From Protonemura montana (lineage: Eukaryota; Arthropoda; Insecta; Plecoptera; Nemouridae): a DNA stretch of 64,000 nucleotides. A model generated the notes under the pieces. It ran no database searches. It was given only the letters and a program-made list of their open reading frames with translations, and was not told where the DNA came from. Positions 50,890 through 63,450 of this stretch are shown in pieces; the stretch's first letter is position 1; each line of letters begins with the position of its first letter. Location of the stretch: NCBI GenBank assembly GCA_947568835.1, contig OX387606.1:1178001-1242000 (forward strand). The letters are read 5' to 3'. Position numbers and translations under genes: made by a program.

Positions 50890-53800
50890 CTGTGGTCCTT
50901 TTAAGAGGCCTAGGATAGGGCATCAAAGAAAAACTCAACAAACGTTTAAACCAAAATGCCCACACCCTCAACATCAACTGCAGCCGTTAGGCAGCGGGTA
51001 CTGCTAGTTCAAGCATAATCTCTGAGGTAAAGAAGACACAGAGATTATCTGATAACATTGATTTCAGTGTTACATGATTCTAGGGTAGGTAATTACTATG
51101 TAAAAAAAATATTATTTTGTAAAAAAAATATATTGTGTGATATCAGGTGTTGCAAGTTAGTGACTTTGTTAGCTATTAATCAAAGAAATGAATGAAAAAA
51201 GATAAGCTGAGGCCAAAGCACATAAGTTGTGGAAAGTTATATGGGTAATTCAACAAATTCATATCTGTCAAGATTGCTTACATAAGTTGCAAATAGGATC
51301 TCTTTTGTTTCATGTTATAGATAAGCTTGTCATATTTATCTAAGACTGTTGTTGTGATAAGATAAGATACCTTAGTTTGGAATACCTGTAACAAGATGTA
51401 ACAAAATGACAACAGGAATTAAGAATTTAACAATTGAATGTCTATTGTTTTTGTTTAGTTAAAAATACATGCACCTATGGATGAATTTCTGTAGCGTAAA
51501 ACCAACTAAGGTTTGCAAATGTATCTACGTAATGAAAGCAAAACAAACAACGAGACAGTGGGGAATTATTTCAATTCCTTCAAAACATATTTTGTATCCG
51601 GTAGATTTGGTATAATCGAATAACAAAGAGTTTACTTCATAAATTCACCATGCACTTTTTAAGTCCCTGAAGTGATCGAGAAGTGGACGCATGGAACCTT
51701 TGATAAAAAATCATCTTGATCTCTTTTTAAAATGTAAAAACTAACTTTGAAATGAAATGTTAAGTTTTGCAGAATCAATTCGAGGAAGAGCAGATGTAAA
51801 AAAAAACCTATCCTAACTTTCATGTCTTTATAATCAGAGTGCATGAGGATGTGTAGGAAGGTGGCATCGGCTCAGATTTGTACAAAGCCAAAGATTGGTT
51901 CGGGTTTTATTGTTTTTATTCACGACACTGACAAACTACATCGACACTCTCTACAACTTGCTAAATGATGCACAACACAGCAAGCAATCTACTCTTGGAC
52001 ACCAGCTACAGCTTAAAAGATACAAAGATGCCAGGCGCCAGGAGGCCCTATATCTGAAGCATGCGTCAACCTAACCTCACAACGCTTCCCCCGTTTCTTT
52101 ACTGCAAGCGCTTCTCAAAATAATTAGGGGACACATTTTGTAGTTTGGCTGCAGCAGGAAAAAAAGACATGGTTCGGAAGCAAATCAGTGCTTGTTGACA
52201 AACGCAAATGCTCGAGCGAATACAATGCGACACAAGAAGCCTTCCAGTTATTACATTTATCCCATTGATACTTAAAAAATGAAACTGAGGTGAAAATTTT
52301 GATAGATCAGAATTCTTTGGAAGATTAATGAACACTTGACTTAAATCTGATGGCTATCCTGTGGCCGGCTCCACAAAACAGGGTGTAAGCTCAATCCCTT
52401 CAGCTGCAAGACACATGACAGCCAACAACATACTCTGAGATTACAATAACCGTACTTTGCAAGTCAACGAGCAATGTTCCTCAGAAATTACAACAAAACA
52501 CGTATCATTACGTTCGGCCACAAGAGAGACACAAAATTACAACAAAGAACATCTTAAATCTAAGACAAGATAGATATGACCGGCTGACATCGGCCAGGAT
52601 TGGGCCGGACATACAACACGTTACGACTCAACACGACCAGGTACTTTCTAGGCGCTCAGGTTAACCAAACATTTGTTTTGCCAATATGATACAAGACGGA
52701 ACCGCTTTCCACCACGGGCTTTGGCGGAAACAAATTATGACTGGATTTTACTTTCAATTAGCCGTGCACGATTTATCCACTTTGAACTTGTTGAATACAT
52801 ACAGGTTGCACAGGTTGGTTACAAGAAAATTTCAAGTGCGGACATAATAACACCCAGGTTTAGCTACGCAATGCTAGATCAGCTAAAACAATCACAATGT
52901 TAACTTGGATCATTTTACATCTGTCATACTTGGAATAACACAGGTATTGTACAGTTTGAAATACACATAAACTAATTTGAAGGCCTAAGCCCGGCCACTG
53001 GCACTTAAAGTATGTGTTCAACTATTCTAATTGTAAACCTAATAACATTTATAACATAGCGCATAGCGAATATATAATCTACTTTCTCATATCGTAATAA
53101 CGTGTCAATTAAAATTCCTATTTTCCTAAATATCTGGTAAATTAACAATAACATAGAATATAATATAGCAATAAAATATAATAGTGATGCAGACACATAT
53201 CATCAGCGATTGCTATGGTGACGGTACACTTAACACCCTGTTCCCGCTAAGCAACAAAAACTTACCACTGCCAACCTCGTCCAGACAAAAATGCAGCGAC
53301 ACAGCATTTCGTGTCACGTGCTGCCAACATTGAGATACGTCAAGATTTTGTAGTTAAATCTAAGAGGTTTTAGACTTAAGACGTGCCAAGCGCATTGCGC
53401 CAGCTCTGACATGAAGGTGGACTAGTATTCAAAACCTCAACGTTTGAACAAGCATAAACTTGTAAATTTACAAAAACAGCAAAAATATTTCACAGAAACG
53501 TTGTTATTTGTTGATGTTGCTGACATAGTTTTGAGAAATAGGCTGGTTGTTTTGTTCAGGCCAGCGAATTTTGAGATCTACATAGAGTTTCAAATCTAAA
53601 AACTTGTCTTTTTTTTCACTTAATTAAACAATAAACATTTGAATAGTAAGCCAGTGAATACTTGTCAAAATCCTGCTATAGGTGCAGATCCTTTTGTCAA
53701 TGAGGCCCGGTGATACAGGTTTGTTTGGGATGTCCCAAATGAGTGGCAAAATGATTTGAACCTTTGCCGATAATGTTTCTACTGAAGTTTGATGATGCTA

Positions 53801-53939
53801 TGGATTTGTCTAGTGGGCAGTGGTTGGTTCTGGGGACGAGGGGCGAGGGGGGAAACAAGCGATGATTGGCAAGACTCGACGAGCTTACAAAAATATCCTC
53901 TGACCCATGACGGGTCGGCTAAGTGGCGAAAGCTACCCT
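50890..53939 (-). other. Region 3' of the PAR bZIP gene
   Basis: AT-rich, no coding exon. Minus-strand AATAAA signals near 51906-51920 could end the PAR bZIP mRNA, giving a 2-kb 3' UTR. At 52350 GTGGCCGGCTCCACAAA and at 52990 CGGCCACTGGC resemble the ends of the MITE-like repeat at 57321. Confidence 0.4.
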
Positions 53940-54026
53940 CTACACGTCTCCGTACTTGGAGAGCTTGTCTCGGAGGTGGGAGTTCTCTTTCTTCAGTCGA
54001 TCCATTTCTTGCCGCAGCCCCATGTT
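53940..54026 (-). CDS. PAR bZIP exon, zipper C-terminal half and stop
   Basis: [20 protein letters not shown] then KLSKYGDV and TAG. Leu/Met at heptad positions continue the zipper of the preceding exon. Acceptor TTTTGCAG. Confidence 0.92.
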   Translation of the reverse strand, partial: NMGLRQEMDRLKKENSHLRDKLSKYGDV

Positions 54027-57000
54027 CTGCAAAACAAACCGTCGATTAATTCACCATCATTTCAACAGACGTGGCAAAACTTCACACAGATTGGGCTCAG
54101 AGAACAGGTTTTAACAGCCACTCAAAGTAAACTCAGTTTAGCCTTTGTATTTGCACAAATAACATCACTTTTAACGAAACAAAATGACAAATACTAATTA
54201 AAACTTTCAACTGCATTGTCTTTCAACATTTCATTTTATTTAAAAATGACACTAAGCATTGATTTTGAAAGGCAGGGCAACTTGGCATTGATTTTGAAAG
54301 GCAGGGCAACTTGGCTTTGAAGAAGCTACTCCGTGCCGCTTTCAGCTCGGCACCGCGCCCGTGTACGTACCTCCTTCTCGAGGAATCCGGCACGCAGCGC
54401 GATCTGGTTTTCCTTGACGCGACGGGCATCCCTCGACCGCTTGGCCGCCATGTTGTTCTTGCGTCGGCGCGCCCAGTACTTTTCGTCCTTCAAATCATCC
54501 GGAACAAACTGTCAAACACGACAAGCCCTGCGTCAATTGAGCCTCGCGAGCAATAGGGGAGGGGTGGGAAATAGGGGAGGGGCAATCAGTTTGACTTGCC
54601 GTGCGCCAACCTGAAGGGTTTCTCTTGTACTCAATGCATATAAGACAGGCCAGAATAAAGCTTGAAAGTGATTGCTCTGGTAACGCTTGGCGTCTTGGAA
54701 ATTGCATTATATTTTAGGCAGTTAGCAAACAAAAATGTACTCAATAAGGTTATAGAAAACTGCTCTATTTGCCTTTTTGATTTAGTTCTATAGGAAGGCA
54801 ACAGTAGAAAAAAACCTAAGTTGTAAAAATATGGAATTTGGGTATTTTATTATTATCAACACTATCACCGTCTCAAAAATTGATGCCCAAACGGGGACAC
54901 GAACCCCGATCTCTACCTATCCCCGTTTGGTTCCCGTTTGGGTATTAATTTTTGAGACGGTTATAGTGTTGTAAATAATAAAATACCCCCCGCATTGCAA
55001 GCGTTTGTAATTTAAATAAGATTTCATCCTCCTCATGGAATTTGGGTGTTACCTATTTCTGAGTTTCATATGTTTCCAATTGTGGAGGACACAAAAACAC
55101 GCAACTTGTCTGTTGTCATTACTGCGGTTCTGTTGCACCATGCACTTGTTTCTGTATCATGCACTTGACTCCAATATGTCATAAGAACATCTGGACATTG
55201 AAATAAGGAACATTCGGAGGGTTGCTTACATCCACGGCAGGGTCCATTTCAAGGTGGGTCAAAAACTGGGAGGACTGTTGATGATATTTCAATTTAGACT
55301 GATGAAATACTGTAATATATGTTTTAAAGAATGAGATGGGCCAAACTAAAAAAGGCTGCATCGTCTAAAACCACCGTTATGGGCTTAAAACCAAATGAAA
55401 TGGATAAATTCGGCTAAGTATGAATTGTTAATATCTTATAGCAGCCTAATTTTGCTGGTGGTGTGCCTTTCTTAATCTTTAACTCGACATTTTTATTATT
55501 ACAGATTGTCACATTATACAAGATGCAAAGCTCAATTGAATACACATTGAAAGTCATTTTAAAAAATATCAATGATAACATGAGCTTTGTTCCTAGATAA
55601 GTAACTCGGATAGGATATAAAACGCTGGTGAAAAGATTCCGCAGGGAACTTTGTACATTTTAACCCCTGATCAGAGCAATAGTTTGTTTTCCCAACACTC
55701 ACCTGTTTGCGAGACTTCTTGACCATCATCAGCGGCTTGAGATCCTCGTCGGAAAACGTACGTAGCCTTGGGTCAAAGTCTCGGCTGCTGCACCCCGACA
55801 TGGCTGCAAGGAGACAAAACACTTGATTGAAAAGTACATCGATTTACATGGAAACATGTCTATTCTCTTGGGGACTAGATGCCTGATGACTCAATGATGT
55901 ACAGGCTTGTTTGGCACGGAGCTAGTTTGGTACATTTCTGATAGGAAACTGGTAACAGGCTTGAGCTGAAGCGATGCCAATTATTGGTAACGGAACCAGT
56001 GCATCTCAATAAGTTTAACATCTAGTTTTTATTATGTATTGTGTGCAGTTATTTTTGTCTGAAGGTAGAAATTACATTGACATCAGACTTTGTTCTTCGG
56101 TTGTGGTAATGGCTGACATTGGTGGAAGTCAGAGCATTGAGGTTCCTCAGCATGTTTTGGAAGAACTGTGTGTAACTCAACAATGGTTTAATAATTATTG
56201 ACTGACAACACATGATTCCACCAACCTCTTCCCCGAACAGGACAGATTAGAAGAATACACAGCAAATACCTATCAGACATACTCAATTTTGCTTCATTTT
56301 GATAACCATCAATATCAGGGACCGGAATCGGAATTAATTTATATTTTTTTGGAATCAGAATCGAAATCAGAGTTTTTATTTTCTGGTAAATGGAATTGGA
56401 ATCTTTACATTTAGTCAATTGGAATCGGAATCGGAATTTTTATTTTACCGAAAAAATTCTATTCAAAGTTATCACTTTGTCTATGTGGTCTGTAGACTGA
56501 ACTTGCTGAGAATAAAACAGGTGAAGGTTGGTAGGTAGAAATGTAACTTTGTTTGATCATTGTTATTAGTAGTATTTTTGTTTCTACTACGAATTCCATT
56601 CTTTGCAGCTGTTTACTTTCGGTGGTTTGATTTTCGGTGCAAAGTCGCGTAGGGCGGCCGTCGACTTACTGAAGTAATAATAACACTACAGTTTCATTCT
56701 TGTTGGCGGCTACTTGACTATTTGCATTTCTAACAAGTTCAGTTGGACTAACCCCTATGTCGCGACGCCGACAGCTTCGCAGTCCACATTTTTATTGTGA
56801 TAGAGAGAGACCGAACAGAACAATTAAAATCAAAATAAACATTTTAACTGCGAGTTTTCTGGAATCGGAAGTTTTCTTATAAGCTTTCTAGAATCGGAAT
56901 CGGAATTTTGATTATTTTCTGGGTGGAATCTATATATTGGTGGAATTTATATTTCGTGTAATATGGAATCGGAATCGAAAAACATAAAAATTCCGGTCCC

Positions 57001-59170
57001 TGATCAATATTGCTATGCAGCAACCCAGTAGAAAGTAATAGACCCTAAGAGGTGAACTAGACCATTGCCTACAGCAGGACAGAGGCACATATTCCTAACA
57101 TAAAATCTTTTGAAGATTTGATATTTCACCAGTAAAAAGAGCAGTTGGAAGGCAAACAGATCATCAAAAAAGAGTCACTTAATAGGAACGTTGTTATTGT
57201 TGTTCTGAAAGAAAGATAGTGCCCCTAATTACCTTTCCACCCCCTCACGCATTCAATCATGAAGCCTTTCCTGAAGTTGCCACTTATTTGATAGCGATAA
57301 TATTGTAACTCACAGTTATCCTGGGGGCAGATCCACAAAGCAGAGTTTAAATTTAACTGCGGAGTTTAAAGATGATCAGCCAATCAAATAGGTACGGTTT
57401 TTCCAGATCGTCAGGGATTGTTACCATGGTGTAACTTAACCCCCAAATTGATGGGGATCAAACTCTGCTTTGAGGAGCCGGCCACTGGCTGGTGAAACAA
57501 TGGCGTTCATAAGGAATATTAACCAAAGCAAGCAATGCCAACAAGCCAGCAGGTACTAACTGGAGTCTGCAGGCGAAGAGGGTGCCTGGCTGTCTGGCGA
57601 GGGTCCAGACGCCTGGCACGGCGACGGCGATCGCTCGCGCTTTGTGGCGACGCCGCTGGTGGCGCTGGCGGCGCTAGGTGCTCGACCCACGCCTCCGCTA
57701 CTCGCGCCCGAACCGGGGCTGTCCACGGGGATGCCGTTCTCCGAGAGAAACTCGTCTAGGTCCACGTACTGGAAGGACACAGAGGCTTGGTCAGTGACGG
57801 TCACGTTTCGAACTATTCCTCGGCTTGCACTAGAACCTGTTTATTACAGGGATAGGAGAGATCCTGAGGGACTAACAAAATACCATATCATTTCTCGTCA
57901 CACATTTCGTGCATCTGTGACGTGCATTTCTATTTACAGTGGAACAACCTCTTGTCTCTCTTAATGCCACGGGTGATTTAAAAATTAATTTACAATTAAT
58001 TTTTAGACGCACTTTTGGGATTCGCCGCTCATCATTTGTCATCGTGTTGCCATGGTAAAGCTCATTTGTTGACAGCGTACAAGTTATTTGATTCATGAGG
58101 TTTTCCTCAAAAGAGCAAAATAAAAATAAATATTAACACTACTTTTTAAAGTTACAGCAACAAGGCAAACAAGAGAACAAATGAACGTCTTTAGTTCTGG
58201 TAACCCTGTCCTGGGTTGTCAATACATGTATAATATTATATGTATAAGAATAAATGTATGTATTATAGTTTTACAGTGCGAAGGATCAAATGCGAGGTTC
58301 AATCCTTGATCATGTCGGCTCACTGATAACTGAGGAGGAATTTGGACGGCTCTTTCAGAAATAGTAGAACGACTTTTCAAGGAAATTAATGTGCGTAACT
58401 CGGAATGAAAAAAAAGGCAGGTGTCAAGAATTTGCATTAGCATGTCCTTGAGAGTGAGAATCTTCTAATGAGCACAAGTTGTTTCCAAGCTCAACGCGTA
58501 CATCTCAGCACTCCATGGAACCGCGGGACTATCCGGGCCAGAGCGTCGACACGCGGAAATAAACGACGCTCCCAACCAGACGCCGAGCGTTGCCACCGTA
58601 AATGGCAGTAAAAAAAAAAAATTCTGCTAAGTGGCCGAAACTAACTGGCTTCATATCGCAATAGCATGCGAAATTTCCCAGCGTTCACACAAGTGAAAGT
58701 TCATTTTTGGCTGTGGGCAAAAACTCTGAGCGTGCGTGTCTTCGACCGCTAGCACTATAAAGGGGGGAAAAGACTAGAAACAAAAAAACCTGGCGGAATA
58801 AAGGGTAACCGGTCAACATGGCGGATGAAAATAACTGCGGGCTTATCATTAATATTCTCACTCATTCTTAATTAGCATGTCACCTGCTTCATCCACACAT
58901 TTGTCAAACGGTTTCACTTTTAGAACCGATGCCATCTACGGCATTGGTTACAACTGTTTTTGAAATTACCAGCACGTTAAACTACTGAGCTATGGTTTCC
59001 GTAAAAGATATCTTGCACCGCCATCAATGTCTTGTCTTCGGTTACCTTTAGATCGGCGTCGTAGGGCAGCGTTTTGTCCCAGAGACTGGGACCAAGGAAA
59101 GCTGCCTGGGCCTCGACGTTGCCCCAAAGTTCATCCTCCTTCTTACTGGCGTCATCGCCGACCTTCTTGC
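53940..59170 (-). CDS. PAR-type bZIP transcription factor (HLF/TEF/DBP/Pdp1 family), 5' incomplete
   Basis: Five exons on the minus strand: 59046-59170, 57561-57768, 55703-55803, 54371-54508 and 53940-54026, all phases compatible, about 218 residues plus missing upstream part. Order is a conserved activation segment ([14 protein letters not shown]), [14 protein letters not shown], a Ser/Pro-rich linker, the PAR region ([16 protein letters not shown]), the basic region [13 protein letters not shown] and a leucine zipper. These are nuclear factors that bind RTTAYGTAAY as dimers and act in circadian output, growth and metabolism. The first exon in 59046-59170 starts in phase 1, so at least one more lies upstream. 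Confidence 0.94.
54371..54508 (-). CDS. PAR bZIP exon, basic region and zipper start
   Basis: Forty-six codons: [46 protein letters not shown]. It is almost word for word the family consensus. Acceptor GTTTGACAG, donor GAG|GTACGT. Confidence 0.97.
54841..55028. mobile_element. Two SINE halves head to head, forming a palindrome
   Basis: 54841-54925 is the tRNA-SINE in minus orientation (tail, GTCTCAAAAATTGATGCCC, B box as GAACCCCGATC). 54926-55028 is the same region in plus orientation (CGTTTGGGTATTAATTTTTG, AGACGGTTATAGTGTTG, tail). Together they make an inverted repeat with arms of about 75 bp. It lies in a PAR bZIP intron. Confidence 0.83.
55029..55702 (-). other. PAR bZIP intron, no feature seen
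   Basis: AT-rich. A short minus frame at 55179-55361 is not supported as an exon. Confidence 0.5.
55703..55803 (-). CDS. PAR bZIP exon, PAR region
   Basis: Starts with two bases, then [33 protein letters not shown]. The FDPR.RTF..E.LKP..M.KK.RK pattern defines the Pro/acid-rich domain of the family. The in-frame Met near its start could also serve a short isoform. Confidence 0.94.
55804..57320 (-). other. PAR bZIP intron
   Basis: Contains scattered GGAATCGGAATCGGAATT direct repeats between 56320 and 56985 and a degenerate piece like the 5S-SINE linker at 56217-56245. No exon seen. Confidence 0.5.
57321..57490. mobile_element. Short MITE-like element
   Basis: About 170 bp with imperfect inverted ends: CCACAAAGCAGAGTTTAAA near the left and, inverted, CTCAAAGCAGAGTTTGATC near the right, both preceded by a GGGGGC/GGCCGG-like block. 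No firm target duplication. Confidence 0.5.
57561..57768 (-). CDS. PAR bZIP exon, YVDLDEFL region and Ser/Pro linker
   Basis: [20 protein letters not shown] then a Ser/Ala/Pro-rich linker to ADS at donor CTCCA|GTTAGT. Without splicing the frame would stop two codons later. Acceptor TCCTTCCAG. Confidence 0.9.
57769..59045 (-). other. PAR bZIP intron
   Basis: No exon. A TATAAAG near 58755 followed by an ATG in GACC/AACATGGCGG context on the plus strand gives only 17 codons and is not called. Confidence 0.45.
59046..59170 (-). CDS. PAR bZIP, first recognised exon
   Basis: Starts with two bases after acceptor TTTTCCAG, then [40 protein letters not shown] and K at donor [25 protein letters not shown] is a near-invariant block in HLF/TEF/DBP. 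Confidence 0.93.
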
Positions 59171-59983
59171 CTGGAAAACAAACAAATGAAGCCAGTCAGA
59201 CACATGTGGGAGCATTCAGAAATATAATTTATAAAAAGAAAATCCTCTTCACATCGACTTGCGATGCACATTTATGCCAGATCATAGATTTAAATGTTGT
59301 CAGCTGACCGAAGCAAACAACCAAGATGCTGACCATCAGCAGCCTATGGTCAGACCACCCCTAAATGACGAACCAGAGTTTAAAAAACTTCTAAACGAGT
59401 GAAGACGACTCGCATGTCTGCAAGACCGACGCCAAGACCGACGCCAAGCACATAGTCTTCAAGTGTAAGACGCGTAGGAAAGTGAGTGCGAGGCTAAAAT
59501 CACGCTACTTGCCAGTAATACCGGAATGTTCAGTAAATCGCAATTCTCGTTACAATTGTCTGAATGTCATTATGACAACACCAATGAGAGCAGCGCCCTG
59601 GGGATAGACAGGAACCATCCAAGCGCATGTCCGTCTGCGCATTTTTCCGAGCGTCATAACCGGGAACACGTCCTCAAGAAACCTGGATCCTCCTCGTTCG
59701 TCCACAACGCCTCCCGTGTCCACCTCAGAGCGACACAACGCCTCCCGTGTCCACCTCAGAGCGACACAGCGCCTCACGCGGCCTTCGACCGCAGCACGAT
59801 TTTGTGTGTAGGTATATACAAGGCGGTACAGCGCACTTGTTTTTGCTCATTACACGGTGCACGTCTTCTTTAGACGGAGAGAGACAGCGCCGAGCTAAAG
59901 ATCATAATAGCTTCTATGATTACAAGAGCCAGCCACGGGCTTCCATGACCATGAGCAATACTGCAACTTTACTAGTGCTTAGT
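59171..59983. other. Upstream of the first PAR bZIP exon, no exon recognised
   Basis: A 30-bp unit with CGCCTCCCGTGTCCACC and TCAGAGCGACACA is tandemly repeated twice at about 59708-59770. Nothing else supported. Confidence 0.45.
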
Positions 59984-60018
59984 CTCGCAACCCCCCCAAT
60001 AACTGGGGGGGTTGCGAG
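59984..60018. other. Perfect 15-bp-stem hairpin
   Basis: CTCGCAACCCCCCCA, loop ATAAC, TGGGGGGGTTGCGAG: 15 perfect base pairs with a 5-base loop. A weaker hairpin GTCCTGTC...GACAGGGAC follows at about 60035-60060. No gene or polyT tract shows it to be a terminator. Confidence 0.88.
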
Positions 60019-61794
60019 CTTGTAGCGTCGACCGAGTCCTGTCTTTTGTCGACAGGGACCTTCGGTGGTTGATGTTACACGGGACACGCAGGAGGTCGTG
60101 ACGCATGCGCCGAACTAGTGGATCTCACGGGACGTCCCTCGAGCCGGTGCCGTTGTTGTGGACGTCGAGGACTCTTTTTAATGTCCAGCCGCGCTTCGGC
60201 GAGCAGATTTTAATTGCTTTTGTTACATGTTTGAGTGACTTCTTGATAGAACCACAGGGTTTTAAGGTCGCTTATCTGCGATTGGAAAACGACGGAGAGT
60301 TACTCGATGTTTTGCAGAAAAAACAAACAAAAGCCCAGGGATCGTGAAGCATCGAAGGTTAGCGTCTTGTTTCTGATGAAGGTCAGGAACACTTTTCATC
60401 CAGACGCAAGCACCGAGGTGTTTGACGATTGAAAGACAACGACGCTGAAGTAAGAAAGCATTGAAGCAAAGTGGAAGTGGTTGCGGGTAAAGGCGAGGGG
60501 TCCAGACGAGGTCTGCGGGGAATTAGTGCTGAAAGCCTCTTGCCGTTTAGAATGTGCAATACTTTGCCATAGATACGAGTTATCTTCACAAAGTATTTTC
60601 TTCTTGAGAAGACAAATGGAATTACTCGCTCGTGCATGTTCACGTCCCACGGATAGAGTCCAATTAGTCCAGTTCAAGGTACGGAATGTAAGTTTTGAAC
60701 TTTTGCCGAGTCTAAAGCGTTAAATAATGACTTGAAACTGTGATAAGAGTGGCTGCAAAACTGACAGACCAACTCCATTAGTTTAATTCAGTCGATTCAC
60801 AGTCGCTCCAAATGTCGTCACGACAGAGTGACAAGCCGAGATGTAGCCGGGGGCCTGCAGAGACCGCCAGGACTTTCCACTAACGACCCGTTAAACCAGA
60901 CGAAGGTAAGCAACGTCGTTGTCTGGCTCGTTTGGCGGATGGGACATGCCTCGTTATGTATGCAAGTGCACCACATTGCAGTCCCACAGTGCAATTCTAG
61001 ATGCCACGGATTTCAGCCAACAGATCTGTGTAAAGACTTGCCTAGGGCTTGTACCTTGACATTGGCACTTTCGTTGAACCCTTGCACTGTCGACCAAGCT
61101 CAAAGCATACACTGCACAGTACTCCAGTCAGAATAATCCTAGAGAAGGTTCTTACACTCATGGTTACTGACTGTACCTCTCCCGGCAAGGTCTTTGGCTG
61201 TATACGATCGGAGGCGAGTATATCAGCTATACGCATTGCGTTCAGGATCATCTATAATCCTGTTCCACGACTTAGATGGACCACACCTCGGTTGGCTGGA
61301 ACCTCAAGGACTCCATCGTTACCCGTCTCCCTTGGCGAAGGCAACGAGACCACTTTTCAACGTGTTCATCGGCTAGAGTTGACAGCAGCCATCTACATTC
61401 CGCTATCCACGTCCCCGTGCTCGGTTACACCGTCGTCTCGTGTATATTAGCGAAGAGCAACGCAGCATTGGTTACTTGATTTCGGTGAACGCCAGTCATG
61501 CGTCGATCCATGCCAGGAAACCGCGCAAAGGGCTGCTCGCTGCTTAGCAAATCTTATGCTACACACATTGTGTACTGGTTCTTTGGCTTCGTGAGAGACT
61601 TGCAAACGTATGAAGGAACTAGCCAAGCCTATGCTGTGTACCGAGTCTAAGGGTGTGTACCGATATTATCGCTTGAAGCCCTCCAAACCTGTAATCGGAT
61701 CTAATGGTAGAACCGGAATAATTGTAAACAATTCCATTCACAGAGAATGTCAGTTAATCTCTTGAAAGATTCATACCGTTATGTTCTATATACA
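60019..61794. other. Unassigned region
   Basis: Mixed composition. Several frames of 60-133 residues on both strands lack recognisable domains or family patterns. Upstream exons of the PAR bZIP gene may hide here. Confidence 0.4.
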
Positions 61795-61843
61795 GCGGTC
61801 ACCCACTCGGAACCTGGCGCAGCACCACGCTGCTTAACGTGCG
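61795..61843 (-). other. 5S rRNA-like remnant
   Basis: Minus strand CGTTAAGCAGC, 24 bases, GGGTGACCGCTG. The same two blocks and spacing as in 5S rRNA. Isolated from any recognisable SINE body. Confidence 0.6.
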
Positions 61844-63450
61844 GTGCCTCGGGGCCGCCTCAAGCCTGCACATCGCCTCCCCCCCATGAGCAACGTTGCG
61901 CGCAGTGACGCAACGTCGCCGGTTGCAACACCAGGCGACTCTCTCGACGGTGCGCTTTCCTTCCTCTTCACCGCTGCCGCCGACGTCGAGCGACGGAGAG
62001 TGAAAGTGCTCGAAGAAGCTGACCGCAGCGCGGGCGGGGGCGATCGAGCGATGGACGTTGATCGGATGTCCACGTCGTCCGAATTGTGCTTGGACGGCGT
62101 GGGAACGAACAAAGACTAGCGACCATTTTTTGACATTTTTGGAACTTTAGAGATCCGTGCAAGTACGTGTATGTCCTCTGCTTTGTGCAAAATGTTCCCC
62201 GATTGAATATTTAGATCAGAGTACCAATCCCTATTAGTCGTCGGTGGGAGACCTCCAGCCAAGTGATGCTCATCGGAAGTGTTGGAAATGGACATTGGTT
62301 CGATTCGACGATAACTTAGCAATTTTTCCATAGCAATTGTTGAAAAAAATTTGGTAGGTCATGTTGACACGAGGAAGCATCTTGGAATCACAGATCATTC
62401 CTGTTTATCTCAACGTGGCGTAAGGAAGATGATATCGCGGTGATCTCGTAAAGACCCGCACCATACGCAACAACGACAACAGAGAGGGTGGAAGGGCGTC
62501 GACTCGAGCCCACGGCGTCGTGGCACCGCTACCAGAAGCAGACACCCGTCCAGGACATGAACTCATGCGCCGACCCTCGAGGACTCCGGCCGCATGTCCC
62601 AGTTTTCCCGGCGTGCCAGGCGCTGTCCTAGTCCACTTCCTCGCTGTTCTAACTGTGGTCAGCGAGACCCACAGTCGAGCGCCGTACGAACAAAGGGTCG
62701 GCGCTGGTCGGACAACTTCCTGGGTGACCGCGATGGGCCGAATATAGCCCGGTCCACGGCGGCCGCTTTCCAATCGTCGCTCGCCGGCGCGGCGTTTTGC
62801 CGGCTCTATGTGCGCCGAGGACGGAATTTACCGAAAGCCCGGCCAATGCAGGTCACCGGAGCAAACTCTCACTCTCAGCGCTGCACTCTCGCTTTCGCGC
62901 GCGCCGGAGCGCGTCGGTGCGGAAGCGACGCCTGCGGCGGAGGCAGCGACGACGTCGTCGTGTCGGGCGAAGGGTAGCCGTCGACCGGGTGGCGACCGGA
63001 GGACGCCGTCTAAACTGGGGTGCAGGTGGTGGACGGCTACTGGGGTGGCTCAGAGGGAGCAGGAAGCGATTCGCCGGCAACTTCCTCGTCGCGGATCTAG
63101 GTCGCCGAGAAAGCGGTCGGACCGGAACACGCGGCTTTCTAGACGCGTGTGCACCCTTGTGGGCCGGGCCGGCTTGAGGCGGCGGTGGCCCACCAAAGTC
63201 TCCTGGAGAGCTCGGGGGGCTGACAGACCCTCGGAATGCACGAGACACACACTCTTCTGTGACAGCAATGCACCTCTGCCCATTGGCTATCTAAAGTAAG
63301 CAGGTCGTTGTGTCACTACAGTCCAGAGAAGAATCCTTACTCCAGAAATCTTGGCCTTTACTATCGCATTGTTTTGTTTCCGGGAAACCTTCAGTAACGC
63401 GTTGTGGAAGGCGACAGACACCATGGCAATAAGTGGAAGTGTCAGGCCAG
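61844..63450. other. GC-rich region with overlapping frames, no gene recognised
   Basis: Open frames of 90-163 residues overlap on both strands (61834-62119, 62594-62977, 62797-63299, 62853-63248). Their composition follows the GC-rich, CpG-rich DNA (Arg, Pro, Ser). A piece near 62625 reads PRCSNCGQRDPQS, vaguely like a zinc knuckle, but the frame has no supporting domain. I do not call a gene. Confidence 0.4.

Noticed and set aside
50526-50904. Hydrophobic Tyr/Ile/Trp-rich frames
   Set aside because: Translation of a degenerate 10-bp repeat.
58754-58870. Plus-strand promoter (TATAAAG) and small gene starting ATGGCGGATG
   Set aside because: Only 17 codons to a stop and no further exon seen; lies inside a PAR bZIP intron.
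61834-63299. Several overlapping frames of 90-163 residues, one with CSNCGQ
   Set aside because: Open on both strands in CpG-rich DNA, no continuous domain; a single Cys-x2-Cys is not enough for a zinc knuckle.
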